Of a stretch of DNA of 64,000 nucleotides, positions 43,960-53,811 are shown piece after piece (positions within the stretch are counted from its first letter, which is position 1; every line of letters begins with the position of its first letter). The stretch is from Mesorhizobium norvegicum (GTDB taxonomy: Bacteria > Pseudomonadota > Alphaproteobacteria > Rhizobiales > Rhizobiaceae). The notes under the pieces are model-generated. The model was not told the origin of the DNA, searched no databases, and saw only the letters and a list, made by a program, of their open reading frames with translations. The stretch lies in NCBI RefSeq assembly GCF_004919685.1, contig NZ_SMYZ01000013.1:1-64000 (forward strand), written 5' to 3'. A program made the translations under genes and the position numbers.

Positions 43960-45603
43960 TCACGTCTGCAGGTTGATGCCTTTCGCAGCAAGCTCTCTCC
44001 GGTGTTGCATGACCTTTGGAAGCCAACTAGGATCCATCTGCGGTGCCGACGAGAGGAGCAAGTCGGTATAGGGCTCGTAGGGCGGATTGAGGATGGCCTG
44101 CGCCGGACCCTGCTCAACGACCTTACCCCGATGCATCACGACGATCTCGTCGGAGATTGCTTTCACGGTATCCAGGTCGTGCGTGATAAAAAGATAGGAG
44201 ACTGCAAGCTCATTCTGTAGGTTCTGCAACAGCTTGAGGATGCCCCCCGCGACCAGTTGATCGAGCGCTGACGTGATCTCGTCGCAGATGATCAGTTCGG
44301 GCTCTGCCGCCAGGGCGCGGGCTATACAGATACGTTGCTTCTCGCCGCCCGATAGATCGCCTGGGAAACGGTCAAGATACTTTTCCCCTAGTTCAATTTT
44401 ATCAAGCAATTCGATGATACGATCTTCGCGCTTCTTGCCTGTCATCCCGAAGTAGAACGACAGCGGGCGGCCAATGATCTTGCGAACCCTGTGCTTCGGG
44501 TTCAGGGCGGTATCCGCCATCTGATAGATCATCTGCATGCGCCGGAATACCTCCTTTTCGCGCCCTTTCATGCCAGGCGGAATCAACTGACCCTGAAAGC
44601 GGACTTCACCGCCGATCGGTGGCAACAGGCCTGTGATTACGCGAGCGAGTGTGGATTTGCCCGAACCGGACTCCCCGACCACGGAGACGGTCTTGCCCCG
44701 CTCGATCTTCGTGCTGACGCCGTCGAGCACCACAAACTTGTTGCCATAGGCCGCTGTTACATTTTGGACTTCGAGGATGATATCCTGGTGGCCGTGGTCG
44801 ACCGTTTCGCCTCGGTGTTTGCGCACGGCGAGAAGAGCTCGGGTATAGTCTTTCTTCGGACTATTGATCACCGCCCTCGTATCGCCGGTCTCGACTTCCT
44901 CCCCATGGCGCAGAACCATGATACGGTCCGCGATCTGCGCGACGATCGCGAGATCATGTGTAATGTAGATTGCCGCCGTGCCGTACGCCCCGATGACTTC
45001 CTTGATTGCGCCTAGAACTTCGATCTGGGTCGTTACATCCAAAGCCGTCGTTGGCTCGTCAAAGATAATAAGGTCCGGATTGCAGGCCATCGCCATGGCG
45101 ACCATGCAACGTTGCAATTGGCCACCGGAGACCTGGTGCGGATAGCGGTTGCCGAAGTTCTCAGGATCGGGCAGATCGAGCCGCCTGAACAACTCCTTCG
45201 CCTTTTTCTCCGCCTCGGCATAGCTCATCAAGCCTTGCTGCACTGCGGTCTCGGCGAATTGGTGGATTAGCTTGTGGGCCGGGTTGAACGAAGCGGCCGC
45301 GCTTTGCGCGACATACGCGATCCGAGTGCCCCGCAGCTTCCTGAGCGTCTCCTGATCCGCGCCTACCAGCTCCACACCGTCGAATTCGATCGAGCCGGAC
45401 GTAATTCGGCAACCCGGTTTGGTATAGCCCATCGACGCAAGGCCGATCATCGACTTGCCAGCGCCCGATTCACCAATCAGCCCCAGCACCTGGCCCCGGT
45501 CAAGATGCAACGATACGCCCTTAACGACCTGACGCCATTGCTCGTCTTGATAGCCCTCAATGAAGAGGCCATCTATCGTCAACAGCCGCTGGTTATCGCT
45601 CAT
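43960..45603 (-). CDS. Fused double ATPase of a peptide-type ABC transporter (DppD-DppF)
   Basis: A 547-residue protein with two complete nucleotide-binding domains. First: Walker [10 protein letters not shown], signature VSGGQLQR, Walker B LIIFDEP. Second: [23 protein letters not shown]. Each is followed by the oligopeptide-type C-terminal region ([15 protein letters not shown]). It overlaps the permease gene upstream by 4 bases. The two halves serve the two permeases that follow in transcription order upstream. A decayed relative of the second half lies at 16050-16610. Confidence 0.95.
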   Translation of the reverse strand: MSDNQRLLTIDGLFIEGYQDEQWRQVVKGVSLHLDRGQVLGLIGESGAGKSMIGLASMGYTKPGCRITSGSIEFDGVELVGADQETLRKLRGTRIAYVAQSAAASFNPAHKLIHQFAETAVQQGLMSYAEAEKKAKELFRRLDLPDPENFGNRYPHQVSGGQLQRCMVAMAMACNPDLIIFDEPTTALDVTTQIEVLGAIKEVIGAYGTAAIYITHDLAIVAQIADRIMVLRHGEEVETGDTRAVINSPKKDYTRALLAVRKHRGETVDHGHQDIILEVQNVTAAYGNKFVVLDGVSTKIERGKTVSVVGESGSGKSTLARVITGLLPPIGGEVRFQGQLIPPGMKGREKEVFRRMQMIYQMADTALNPKHRVRKIIGRPLSFYFGMTGKKREDRIIELLDKIELGEKYLDRFPGDLSGGEKQRICIARALAAEPELIICDEITSALDQLVAGGILKLLQNLQNELAVSYLFITHDLDTVKAISDEIVVMHRGKVVEQGPAQAILNPPYEPYTDLLLSSAPQMDPSWLPKVMQHRRELAAKGINLQT

Positions 45604-46460
45604 GGCACGTCCTTGATGCCGGAGGCCTTGTGCAGGAACCAGTCGACAACGAGGTTCAAGCCCACTGTCAACAGTGCTATCGCCGCAGCCGGGATTAATG
45701 GCGTCAGGATGCCGAACGAAATCGCCGCCGCGTTCTCCCTCACCATGGAACCCCAGTCCGCCGTCGGCGGCTGCAGTCCCAGCCCCAAAAAACTCAGGGC
45801 GCTAATAAAAAGGAACACGAAGCAGAACCGCAGGCCGAACTCTGCAACCAGCGGCGACAGTGCATTGGGCAGGATCTCGTCTTTCATCACCCACCACAGA
45901 CCCTCACCCCGCAAGCGGGCGGATTCGACATATTCCATCACCTCGATGTCCATCGCGACGGCCCGGCTGATGCGATAGACCCGCGTCGCACCGATCAGCG
46001 CGATAACGACAATAAGAACGGTTGTCGATGTCCCCATCACCGATAGCACCACAAGCGCGAAGATCAGCGTGGGGAAAGCCATTAGGATATCGACTCCCCT
46101 GCTCAGCAACATGTCGACCCAACCCTTCATCGTTGCCGCCAGGAACCCAAGCAGCGCACCCACGCCGAATGCCAGCGCCGTGGTCACCAGTGCCAGTCCA
46201 ATGGTGTTTCGTGCTCCGTACATCAGCCGTGAAAAAAGGTCCCGGCCAAGCTGATCCGTCCCTAGGATCACCGGTGGATTATGGGGTACGGCCTCTGCCG
46301 ACCACATCACCGGTTCCCAGACGTCACCAACAACCTCCGTTTCGCTGTATGGCGCGACCCATGGCGCAAAAAACGCGCATGCCACGTTGATCACAATAAC
46401 CGCCAATCCTAACCGTGCGGACCAATTTACATGCTTCAATAGGTTGATCGCTGTACGCAC
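45600..46460 (-). CDS. Peptide-type ABC transporter permease (DppC)
   Basis: A 286-residue membrane protein with an N-terminal segment (LGLAVIVINVACAFFAPWVA), the DppC/OppC sequence ILGTDQLGRDLFSRLMYGAR, and five or six further hydrophobic helices ending in LSFLGLGLQPPTADWGSMV, the conserved EAA-loop region (RLRGEGLWWVMKDEILPNAL) being intact. It pairs with the permease 10 bases upstream. Confidence 0.95.
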   Translation of the reverse strand: MRTAINLLKHVNWSARLGLAVIVINVACAFFAPWVAPYSETEVVGDVWEPVMWSAEAVPHNPPVILGTDQLGRDLFSRLMYGARNTIGLALVTTALAFGVGALLGFLAATMKGWVDMLLSRGVDILMAFPTLIFALVVLSVMGTSTTVLIVVIALIGATRVYRISRAVAMDIEVMEYVESARLRGEGLWWVMKDEILPNALSPLVAEFGLRFCFVFLFISALSFLGLGLQPPTADWGSMVRENAAAISFGILTPLIPAAAIALLTVGLNLVVDWFLHKASGIKDVP

Positions 46461-46470
46461 TTTCGCCGCC

Positions 46471-47427
46471 CTACTTCGGATATCTATGTTTCGGATTCGT
46501 AACTATCGCCAGTACGTCAGCAATCAGATTTAACAAAACAAATATCGCTGCGAATATGAGGCTAATCGCTTGAACTACCGGCAAGTCGCGCTTCGAAACA
46601 GAATCGACTAGCAACTGGCCGAGGCCCGGATAGACGAACACCACTTCAATCAACACAACACCAACCAACAGGTATGCAAGGTTCAGTACCACAACGTTGA
46701 TAATTGGAGACAATGCGTTTGGCAGCGCGTGGTTGAGAATCACCCGTCCTTTCTTGATGCCCTTCAAGCGGGCCATCTCGATATAGGGACTCCCCAGGAC
46801 ATTGATGATTGCTGCGCGTGTCATCCGCATCATATGCGCAGTTACAACAAATGTCAGCGTCATTACTGGCAACGCAATTACATAGAGTCTATCCCACAGC
46901 CCCATGTCCGGACTGACGCTCGCGAGACTTGGAAACACGGGGAACGTCACCGATAGCAACGCAACCAAGATATAGGCCACGAAATACTCAGGAACCGATA
47001 TCAGACTCAATGTCGATATCGAGATTAACTTATCGAGATAGCTCTGACGATATAACGCTGCCATCAGTCCAAGCCCGACGGCAATTGGGATAGAAATAAG
47101 CGCCGCAGCACAAGCAAGAAACATTGTGTTGTAGAGGCGCGTCTCAATGAGCTCACTGATCGGCCTTTTGTTTGCAAGGGACGTCCCTAAATCCCCCTTT
47201 ATGATGCCCGAGATCCATTGGAAATACCGCACGTGCGGCGGCAGATCCAATCCGAGTTCGTGCCGGAACGCGGCAACCGTCTCCGGCGTTGCAGACCGGC
47301 CCAAGATCGCCTGGGTAAGGTCCCCCGGCAGGGCTTGCACCGCGAGAAAGATCAATCCTGAGATCACGAACAGCGTCAGAACGCCGAATGCCAGACGCTT
47401 CAAGATCATCGTCGTGAGATTATTCAA
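46471..47427 (-). CDS. Peptide-type ABC transporter permease (DppB)
   Basis: A 318-residue membrane protein, DppB/OppB type: N-terminal helix LAFGVLTLFVISGLIFLAV, the motif LPGDLTQAILGRSATPE and LGLDLPPHVRYFQWI, the EAA-type loop MARLKGIKKGRVILNHALPN and a C-terminal YPGLGQLLVDSV. Its start overlaps the TetR gene by 4 bases, so the regulator and transporter genes are translated from one message. Confidence 0.95.
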   Translation of the reverse strand: MNNLTTMILKRLAFGVLTLFVISGLIFLAVQALPGDLTQAILGRSATPETVAAFRHELGLDLPPHVRYFQWISGIIKGDLGTSLANKRPISELIETRLYNTMFLACAAALISIPIAVGLGLMAALYRQSYLDKLISISTLSLISVPEYFVAYILVALLSVTFPVFPSLASVSPDMGLWDRLYVIALPVMTLTFVVTAHMMRMTRAAIINVLGSPYIEMARLKGIKKGRVILNHALPNALSPIINVVVLNLAYLLVGVVLIEVVFVYPGLGQLLVDSVSKRDLPVVQAISLIFAAIFVLLNLIADVLAIVTNPKHRYPK

Positions 47428-48071
47428 TGGTCGCTCCTGGAAACAGCGTCGGCGCGGTAGTGCTGGAGCAGACTGTCGAGCGCGGAATAAAGCAGAGACT
47501 TGGCCATTTCTGGTGGTATCCGACCCTCAATGTCGGCGCCTTGGAGAAAAACGCCATTGAGCGTTGAGACAAACAGAACTGCCGCCGTCTGCCTGCTGTC
47601 CGCTTTGACTAATGGACGAAAAGCCGCTGAAACGCTCGTAACAAACCGTCTGTGAAGGACCTGCTGTATTCTTCGATAACGATCTTTCAACAGACTCTGA
47701 GACAAGAAGTGTCGGAATATCGCGCAATTTTCAGGAGTATAAAATTCCGCGTCAAAATTCGCTTCAATGTACGACCGTAACGTTGCGATAGGATCGCCAT
47801 TAGCAGGTCGATGCCGGCGCATTACGTCGGCCAATTCCCGGTACTGAAGTCGGATCGCCTCTTCAAGAAGGGCGTCTCTTCCACCGAACTGGTAATGCAC
47901 GTTTCCGGGCGAGATACCCGCAGCCTTGCAAATGATCGAAAGGGGCGCCTCTGGACCGTATTTCGCGAGCGCGTCTCGCATCGCGCCCACCAACTGATCT
48001 CTGGTATTGCCCTTTTTGGGCACCAGAGAACCTTTCCCATTTTCTCTGCGGAAAGGCTTTTGCTTAAGCAT
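47424..48071 (-). CDS. TetR-family regulator (BetI-like)
   Basis: A 215-residue repressor. The HTH lies at residues 25-70 (APLSIICKAAGISPGNVHYQ, then FGGRDALLEEAI). The ligand domain carries the BetI-like stretch EFYTPENCAIFRHFLSQSLL. It sits between the thiolase (3-base gap) and the permease (4-base overlap), inside the operon it probably controls. Ligand unknown; an acyl-CoA or the imported substrate is plausible. Confidence 0.9.
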   Translation of the reverse strand: MLKQKPFRRENGKGSLVPKKGNTRDQLVGAMRDALAKYGPEAPLSIICKAAGISPGNVHYQFGGRDALLEEAIRLQYRELADVMRRHRPANGDPIATLRSYIEANFDAEFYTPENCAIFRHFLSQSLLKDRYRRIQQVLHRRFVTSVSAAFRPLVKADSRQTAAVLFVSTLNGVFLQGADIEGRIPPEMAKSLLYSALDSLLQHYRADAVSRSDH

Positions 48072-48074
48072 TGG

Positions 48075-49280
48075 TCAGTTCACCTCTCGCTCTAGGACAA
48101 GCGCCACGCCTTGTCCAACGCCGATGCACATCGTGACCAGGGCGTATCTTCCACCACAGCGCTCGAGCTGTCTCGCTGCCGTCAGAGCCAACCTCGTCCC
48201 ACTCGCGCCAAGAGGATGTCCTAGCGCGATAGCGCCCCCATTGACATTGATGCGGCTGTCGTCAGCTGAAATTTTCATCAGCTTCAAGCAAGCGAGCACC
48301 TGCGAGGCAAAGGCCTCATTCAGTTCAATAACATCGATCTTATCAAGAGTGAGGCCGACGCGCTGAAGAGCTTTTTCGGCGGCTGGAACCGGACCCAGCC
48401 CCATAAGGCGCGGCTCGACGCCGGCAACGGCACTGGACACGATCCTTGCCAAGGGCCTCATCCCGGATTTCTCACCAGCGGCCTTTGACCCGACAAAAAT
48501 GGCAGCAGCACCATCGTTTACGCCGGATGCATTGCCGGCTGTCACAACACCACCCTCATAAATGCTTCTGAGCTTTGCTAGTCCTTCCAGCGTCGCGGAA
48601 GGGCGCGGATGCTCATCCTCCGCAACCTGAGTCTGATTTCCCTTTCGATCTATCACGAGAACAGGCGATACCTCACCGTCAAAGAATCCCGCGGACTTTG
48701 CCGCAGCATATTTTTGTTGACTGTTAAGCGCGAACAGATCTGAATCTGCTCGCTCAATTCCCACCTCTTTTGCAACAAAGTCTCCCGTTTCAGGCATCTG
48801 ATGATCGCCATATGCGGAGACCTGGCGTGGGTTTGAGAATCTAGGGCCGAGCGTCGTATCAAAGATCGTCGCTGATCGATCGAATGCAGTCTCGGATTTG
48901 GGGATAACGAATGGAGCGCGGGTCATGCTCTCAACGCCGCCTGCCAGGAAAAGATCGCCGCGGTTCGCAAGAACCGAGTTGGCGGCCTCAATGACAGCGG
49001 AAAGGCCGCTACCGCAAAGGCGGTTAACTGTTTGCCCAGCCACCGAGATCGGTAAGCCGGCCATCAAGGCTGAGCGTCTAGCAATATTCCGGCTGTCCTC
49101 GGCTGCCTGGTTCGTACATCCAATCGTTACGTCTTCGATGTCATTTGGATCAAAGGCTGTGCTTTTCATCAACCGGCCAATCAAGTCGGCCAGGAGATCA
49201 TCAGGACGCGCGTGGGCCAAGCCGCCGCCATGGCGGCCAAATGGGGTTCGAAGTCCGTTATACAAAAAAGCGTCAGCCAT
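48075..49280 (-). CDS. Thiolase (acetyl-CoA acyltransferase, PcaF/FadA type)
   Basis: A 401-residue thiolase with active-site Cys in VNRLCGSGLS, His in NGGAIALGHPLGASGTR and C-terminal Cys in TMCIGVGQGVAL. It cleaves 3-ketoacyl-CoA with CoA to acetyl-CoA (or succinyl-CoA plus acetyl-CoA in the beta-ketoadipyl case; the sequence is close to PcaF and PaaJ). It lies 8 bases after the 3-hydroxyacyl-CoA dehydrogenase. Confidence 0.93.
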   Translation of the reverse strand: MADAFLYNGLRTPFGRHGGGLAHARPDDLLADLIGRLMKSTAFDPNDIEDVTIGCTNQAAEDSRNIARRSALMAGLPISVAGQTVNRLCGSGLSAVIEAANSVLANRGDLFLAGGVESMTRAPFVIPKSETAFDRSATIFDTTLGPRFSNPRQVSAYGDHQMPETGDFVAKEVGIERADSDLFALNSQQKYAAAKSAGFFDGEVSPVLVIDRKGNQTQVAEDEHPRPSATLEGLAKLRSIYEGGVVTAGNASGVNDGAAAIFVGSKAAGEKSGMRPLARIVSSAVAGVEPRLMGLGPVPAAEKALQRVGLTLDKIDVIELNEAFASQVLACLKLMKISADDSRINVNGGAIALGHPLGASGTRLALTAARQLERCGGRYALVTMCIGVGQGVALVLEREVN

Positions 49281-49288
49281 TTCGGCTC

Positions 49289-50809
49289 CTATGCAGCAAG
49301 GTTTGACGTCATTAGTGACACGCCGAGACGCGCTCGACGACTTAGCCAGAGGCTCGGGCGATACCGCGGGTCACCGGTTGCACTCACGAGGCTCTCAAGG
49401 ATTTTGACGACTCGGTCGGCGCCCAGCTTGTCGCCCATATCCAAGGGACCAAACGGATATCCCAGCGCAACTTGTACGGCGCGATCAATATCGCCCGGCT
49501 CGGCAATGCCCAGTTGAGCGATCTCGGATGCGACATTGATGATGCAGGCAAGTATGCGCTGGACAATGAAACCAGGGCTGTCCGCGATGACGGTCACATT
49601 TCGCCCCGCTTTGATAAAAAGAGCGGCTGCGTCATCCCGGCTGGCCTTCGAAGTCAGCGGAGACGCCATGAGCGTCACCCTTCCTTCAAGGCCGAGCAGC
49701 GTATCGACGGCAAGTGTCCGGCTTGGATCCATGTCATGCCTCAACACCGTGGTCGTAAGATCCTCGCCCAACGGGGCGACAAGCGAAGGGCCGTCGCTGC
49801 CAGACAAACGATCCCGCTCTATCCTTAGATCAAATTGCTTGAACATTCCGGCGATGGTCGTTCTGGCCGCTTCATCAAGTCCTCCGAGGTACACGGCCTT
49901 CGGGAGCTCGACAGGTGTGACAGGTTCGTTAGGGTTTTGCCTTTCACCGCCCTGATACTTATAGAAGCCCGCTCCGGTCTTCCGCCCCAAAAGGCCAGCA
50001 GCAACCCGGGACGACACTTCTGGGATTGGGCGATGGCGCGGCTCTTCATAGAACCGCCTGTAGACGGATTCCATTCCCGCCAACGAAGTGTCGAGCCCTA
50101 TCAAATCGAGGAGTTCAAACGGCCCCATTCGAAAGCCAGCAACATCTCGCATCAGATTGTCGATGTCAGCGTGGCCAGCGACACTCTCAGATAAAATGCG
50201 CAACGCTTCTGAGGTGAAGGCCCGCCCCGCGTGGTTTACGAGGAAACCGGGCGTATCTTTCACTCTGATTGGCTGATAGCCAATGCTGTCGATGAGCCGA
50301 CATAGCGCGTCGCTGATCTGCTTGTCCGTGCGGATACCGGCGATGATCTCAACCAGCTTGAGTACGGGCACTGGATTGAAGAAATGGAGGCCCGCAACAC
50401 GCTCGGGCCGCGCACATGCGGAAGCAATCTCGGTCACTGAAAGAGACGACGTGTTAGTAGCCAGAATGCACTTGTCACTGACTAGGCTGTCGAGCTTCGA
50501 GAACAACGCCTTCTTGGCACCGATCTCTTCGACAATCGCTTCGATGATGAGATCGCAGTCACTGAGCTGAGTTATATCGCCCACACCGGACAGATTTTCC
50601 TTGCACGCGGCAAACTGTTCCTGGGAAATACGCCCTTTGCTCACGCTCCGCTGAAGCATCTCGCAAACGTTTTCAACGCCTGAGACGCATGCATCAGCAT
50701 TCGCATCGAACAACCGAACCTGAGCCCCACCCGTAACCATTGCCTGGGCTATTCCACGCCCCATCAGCCCCGCGCCGATGATGCCGACCAAACGAAGCGA
50801 AGAGCTCAT
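49289..50809 (-). CDS. 3-hydroxyacyl-CoA dehydrogenase (PaaC/PaaH type)
   Basis: A 506-residue protein with two tandem dehydrogenase modules. The first has the NAD loop VGIIGAGLMGRGIA, LHFFNPVPVLKLVE and the catalytic C-terminal domain (KDTPGFLVNHAGRAFTSEAL). The second C-terminal domain begins near ADSPGFIVQRILAC and ends in YPFGPLDMGDKLG. This is the arrangement of PaaC/PaaH in phenylacetate and adipate degradation. Four-base overlap with the enoyl-CoA hydratase gene. Confidence 0.93.
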   Translation of the reverse strand: MSSSLRLVGIIGAGLMGRGIAQAMVTGGAQVRLFDANADACVSGVENVCEMLQRSVSKGRISQEQFAACKENLSGVGDITQLSDCDLIIEAIVEEIGAKKALFSKLDSLVSDKCILATNTSSLSVTEIASACARPERVAGLHFFNPVPVLKLVEIIAGIRTDKQISDALCRLIDSIGYQPIRVKDTPGFLVNHAGRAFTSEALRILSESVAGHADIDNLMRDVAGFRMGPFELLDLIGLDTSLAGMESVYRRFYEEPRHRPIPEVSSRVAAGLLGRKTGAGFYKYQGGERQNPNEPVTPVELPKAVYLGGLDEAARTTIAGMFKQFDLRIERDRLSGSDGPSLVAPLGEDLTTTVLRHDMDPSRTLAVDTLLGLEGRVTLMASPLTSKASRDDAAALFIKAGRNVTVIADSPGFIVQRILACIINVASEIAQLGIAEPGDIDRAVQVALGYPFGPLDMGDKLGADRVVKILESLVSATGDPRYRPSLWLSRRARLGVSLMTSNLAA

Positions 50810-51576
50810 TTACCCTTGAACTCCGCCTTGCGCTTCTCAATAAAGGCTCGAACTCCCTCCTGCGCATCCTCTGTCGCAAAGAGCAACTGAAACGCCTTGC
50901 GTTCCAGAGCCATAGCTGTGTCAAGGGAGACATCCATGCCCGCAAGCATGACCTCCTTGATCTGCATCACCGCCACCGGCGACATGCCGGCGATCTTGCG
51001 TGCAATCTCCAACGCTCGTTCCATGACTTTGTTGTCAGGAACGACCTCGCTGACCATGCCCATTCTCAGCGCCTCGTCGGAGGGGATAATCTCACCTAGC
51101 AGGGAGATACGCATCGCCTGGTACTTGCCCACGGAGCGAACCAGACGCTGAGTGCCGCCAGCACCGGGCATGAGTCCCAAACGAATCTCAAGCTGACCAA
51201 ATTTTGCATTCTCGCCAGCGATGATCAGATCAGCGCTCAAGGCGAGTTCGCAACCGCCGCCGATAGCTGCGCCGTTCACAGCAGCTATCACCGGCTTGCG
51301 AAACTGGTTTACCGTGCGCCACATCTCCTGGGATTTCGAAAGCATTTCACCCATTGGACTGAGGCCGTCGAATTCCTTAATGTCCGCGCCGGAAACAAAC
51401 ACCTCGTCCCCACCGGTCAAGACGAGGACTTTGATTTTCGGATCTCTGTCAGCCTCGGAATACGCTTGCAGAAGCTGCGCGCGTAAAGCGAGATTCATCG
51501 CGTTCCGGGCATCCGGGCGATGCATCCTGGCGACCAGAATGCCTGCACTTGGTCTCTCCAAAACAACTTCAGACAC
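50806..51576 (-). CDS. Enoyl-CoA hydratase/isomerase
   Basis: A 256-residue crotonase. The oxyanion-hole strands EVFVSGADIKEF and GGGCELALSADLIIA are intact, and the catalytic-Glu region LGLMPGAGGTQRLVR is present; the first catalytic Glu position lies in FGQLEIRLGLMP. It hydrates the 2-enoyl-CoA produced by the acyl-CoA dehydrogenases. Start MSEVVLERPSAGILVARMHR. Confidence 0.93.
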   Translation of the reverse strand: MSEVVLERPSAGILVARMHRPDARNAMNLALRAQLLQAYSEADRDPKIKVLVLTGGDEVFVSGADIKEFDGLSPMGEMLSKSQEMWRTVNQFRKPVIAAVNGAAIGGGCELALSADLIIAGENAKFGQLEIRLGLMPGAGGTQRLVRSVGKYQAMRISLLGEIIPSDEALRMGMVSEVVPDNKVMERALEIARKIAGMSPVAVMQIKEVMLAGMDVSLDTAMALERKAFQLLFATEDAQEGVRAFIEKRKAEFKGK

Positions 51577-51713
51577 TTCACTCTCCTAAATCTTAGTACC
51601 GAGACTGGCGTGCAACATTGCTACCTTCAAGCTCAGCAAGAATATTTCACTGTCTGCGCCTCGAAAGGGTCGACCACATCTTATGTTCGGCCCCGTATTC
51701 GGTTTATTTCGCT

Positions 51714-53804
51714 TTAGCTGGAAATCTCAAGGACACAGTCGACCGCGAAGGCGCCATTGCCAACCGAACGGACCATCAATGGATTGACATCGAGTGCAAC
51801 AATCGGATTGTTCTGAGCAGCAGCTGCAATATTCGCTATCGCCTGGACTGCGGCTTCGAGATCACCAGCCGGTTTGCCTCTATAACCGCTGAGCAACTTG
51901 AATGCTTTTGTGGATTGAAGAGCCACGCGGATTTCATCGGGTTCGACAGGAAGTATGAGCTGGACTGTGTCTTCGAGAAGTTCCGTCAGCACACCGCCGC
52001 TGCCGAGCATCAGCACCACGCCAAATTGTGGATCGCGTTTGAGCCCCACGATCAACTCCGCGACAACGCCTGAAACCATCTCCTCGACGATAAATTGTGT
52101 TGGATTGGTAGGGACTCTTGCGAACATATCCTGCGCCGCAGCGATGACCTCTTCTGAACTGGAGAGATGCAGCCGAACTGCAGACAGTTCTGTTTTGTGG
52201 GTAAGCGTCTCACCGACGGCCTTCAGCACCACAGGGAACTTGACTGATGCAAGAGCGGTCGGAAGATCCGACAGATCGACAAGCATGCCCTCGGGAACAT
52301 TTACGCCGATGCTTCGAAGCCACTGCTTGCCTTTCCACTCATCCACGACAGTGGTGCTTTCGCCCTCAGTCGAGGAAGGCAGCATGCGATTGTTCCAGAT
52401 CGACTCTCTTTCCAATACGGTTTCGCGGCGCTCTCGATAGCGGACAGCATGAGCGAAAGCTGCGAAAGCATCCTCCAAACCTTGAAGCGCGGGGATGCCC
52501 CCTTCCATCAGGCGAGCCCTCGGCGCAGCCGGAAGTCCCTCAGGCAAATTGGACGCATACACGAACGGCTTGCCAGTCCGGTTCTTTGCTTCGATAAGTG
52601 CTTCGATTGCGGTATCCCAATGCCGCACTTCGATCTGGTGGAGACCGAAGGGGTGGTTGGAAATGAGCATGCCGCAATCGAAGACTTCAGATAGCATCGC
52701 TTGGTAGCAGGCTGTCTGCTGATCTTTGTTTCCCCACAGGGTGAGGCCCATGTCCAAGGGGTTCGCCGGTGCGGTGTAAGCCGATAGTCTTTCTCGCACA
52801 GAAGCACTTTGACGGTCGCTTAGATTTGGGAGCTCGACCCCATTTTTTTCGGCGACGTCCGCACTAATGCTGGAGTCCGCACCAGAGAATGTCATGACGG
52901 CCAATTTTCCGCCAGGCAACTTCTCAATCGAAGAAAACAGTTTCAGCGTCTCGATGAACTCCGACAGCGACGAAGTGCGCACTATACCGAAACGATCAAG
53001 GAAAGCTTCGAATACATCGTTCGGGCTGATCATAGCACCCGTGTGCGAACTGGCAGCTGCAGCGCCCTTATCCGACGTCCCGGCTTTGAGAACGACAACT
53101 GGTATGGCCTGTTTAAGGGCCCGCAAAATTGCCTTTTCGAAGGAGGCGACATCCTTCAGCCCCTCGATGTAGATGCCGATCGCGGATACCCGCTCATCGT
53201 CGAGCATAACGTCGACCAGATCCGCCATACTCGTGACGGACTGGTTGCCGACGTTGACCGAGTAACCGATCTTCAATCCGCGGTCGCTGGCAATGAAGTT
53301 GAGCGCGACCGTTCCGCTTTGCGCAATCATCGCAATGCCGCGATCAGGCGACACCTCGCCATAATTGCCTCGCGTCATAGAGGCACGGTCGAAGAAGTTC
53401 ACAGCCCCGGTGCAGTTGGGGCCGATTATCGCCATGTCCCCAGCTGCCTCAGCAAGTCTGTTTTCCAGCAGAGCACCTTCAGCCCCGACCTCAGAAAATC
53501 CAGCGGCGTGACATACCGCACCAGCCGCTCCCCTTTTCGCCAAAGCCTCGACTACTTCAATCGTCTTGTTTGCATTGACGGCGATGAAGGTCGCATCTGG
53601 CGCTTCAGGCAGGGATGCAATGTCCGGATAGCATTTCACCCCTTCGATCTCAGTTTCTCGGGGATTTACTGCCCACAGCGAACCGACGAAACCGATCTGC
53701 TGTGCATACTTTAAACCGGGGCGAATTGCGTCGCCTCCGATATAAACGATATGTCTCGGACTCAAGAACTTCTTGAGATTGTCGCGACGAGAGGGGTTCA
53801 ACAT
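51714..53804 (-). CDS. ADP-forming acyl-CoA synthetase (acetate-CoA ligase family)
   Basis: A 696-residue single-chain NDP-forming synthetase: CoA-binding domain (1-130, IVYIGGDAIRPGLKYAQQIG), succinyl-CoA-synthetase-like domains with AIIGPNCTGAVNFFD, AMIAQSGTVALNF and the phosphohistidine loop ASSHTGAMI, and a C-terminal ATP-grasp domain from about 480 (FPVVLKAVGETLTHKTELSA, MLGSGGVLTELLED, ALDVNPLMV). It activates a free acid, probably the product of the amidase. It ends 137 bases before the enoyl-CoA hydratase start and lies 7 bases after the next acyl-CoA dehydrogenase. Confidence 0.92.
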   Translation of the reverse strand: MLNPSRRDNLKKFLSPRHIVYIGGDAIRPGLKYAQQIGFVGSLWAVNPRETEIEGVKCYPDIASLPEAPDATFIAVNANKTIEVVEALAKRGAAGAVCHAAGFSEVGAEGALLENRLAEAAGDMAIIGPNCTGAVNFFDRASMTRGNYGEVSPDRGIAMIAQSGTVALNFIASDRGLKIGYSVNVGNQSVTSMADLVDVMLDDERVSAIGIYIEGLKDVASFEKAILRALKQAIPVVVLKAGTSDKGAAAASSHTGAMISPNDVFEAFLDRFGIVRTSSLSEFIETLKLFSSIEKLPGGKLAVMTFSGADSSISADVAEKNGVELPNLSDRQSASVRERLSAYTAPANPLDMGLTLWGNKDQQTACYQAMLSEVFDCGMLISNHPFGLHQIEVRHWDTAIEALIEAKNRTGKPFVYASNLPEGLPAAPRARLMEGGIPALQGLEDAFAAFAHAVRYRERRETVLERESIWNNRMLPSSTEGESTTVVDEWKGKQWLRSIGVNVPEGMLVDLSDLPTALASVKFPVVLKAVGETLTHKTELSAVRLHLSSSEEVIAAAQDMFARVPTNPTQFIVEEMVSGVVAELIVGLKRDPQFGVVLMLGSGGVLTELLEDTVQLILPVEPDEIRVALQSTKAFKLLSGYRGKPAGDLEAAVQAIANIAAAAQNNPIVALDVNPLMVRSVGNGAFAVDCVLEISS

Positions 53805-53811
53805 TTCCGTC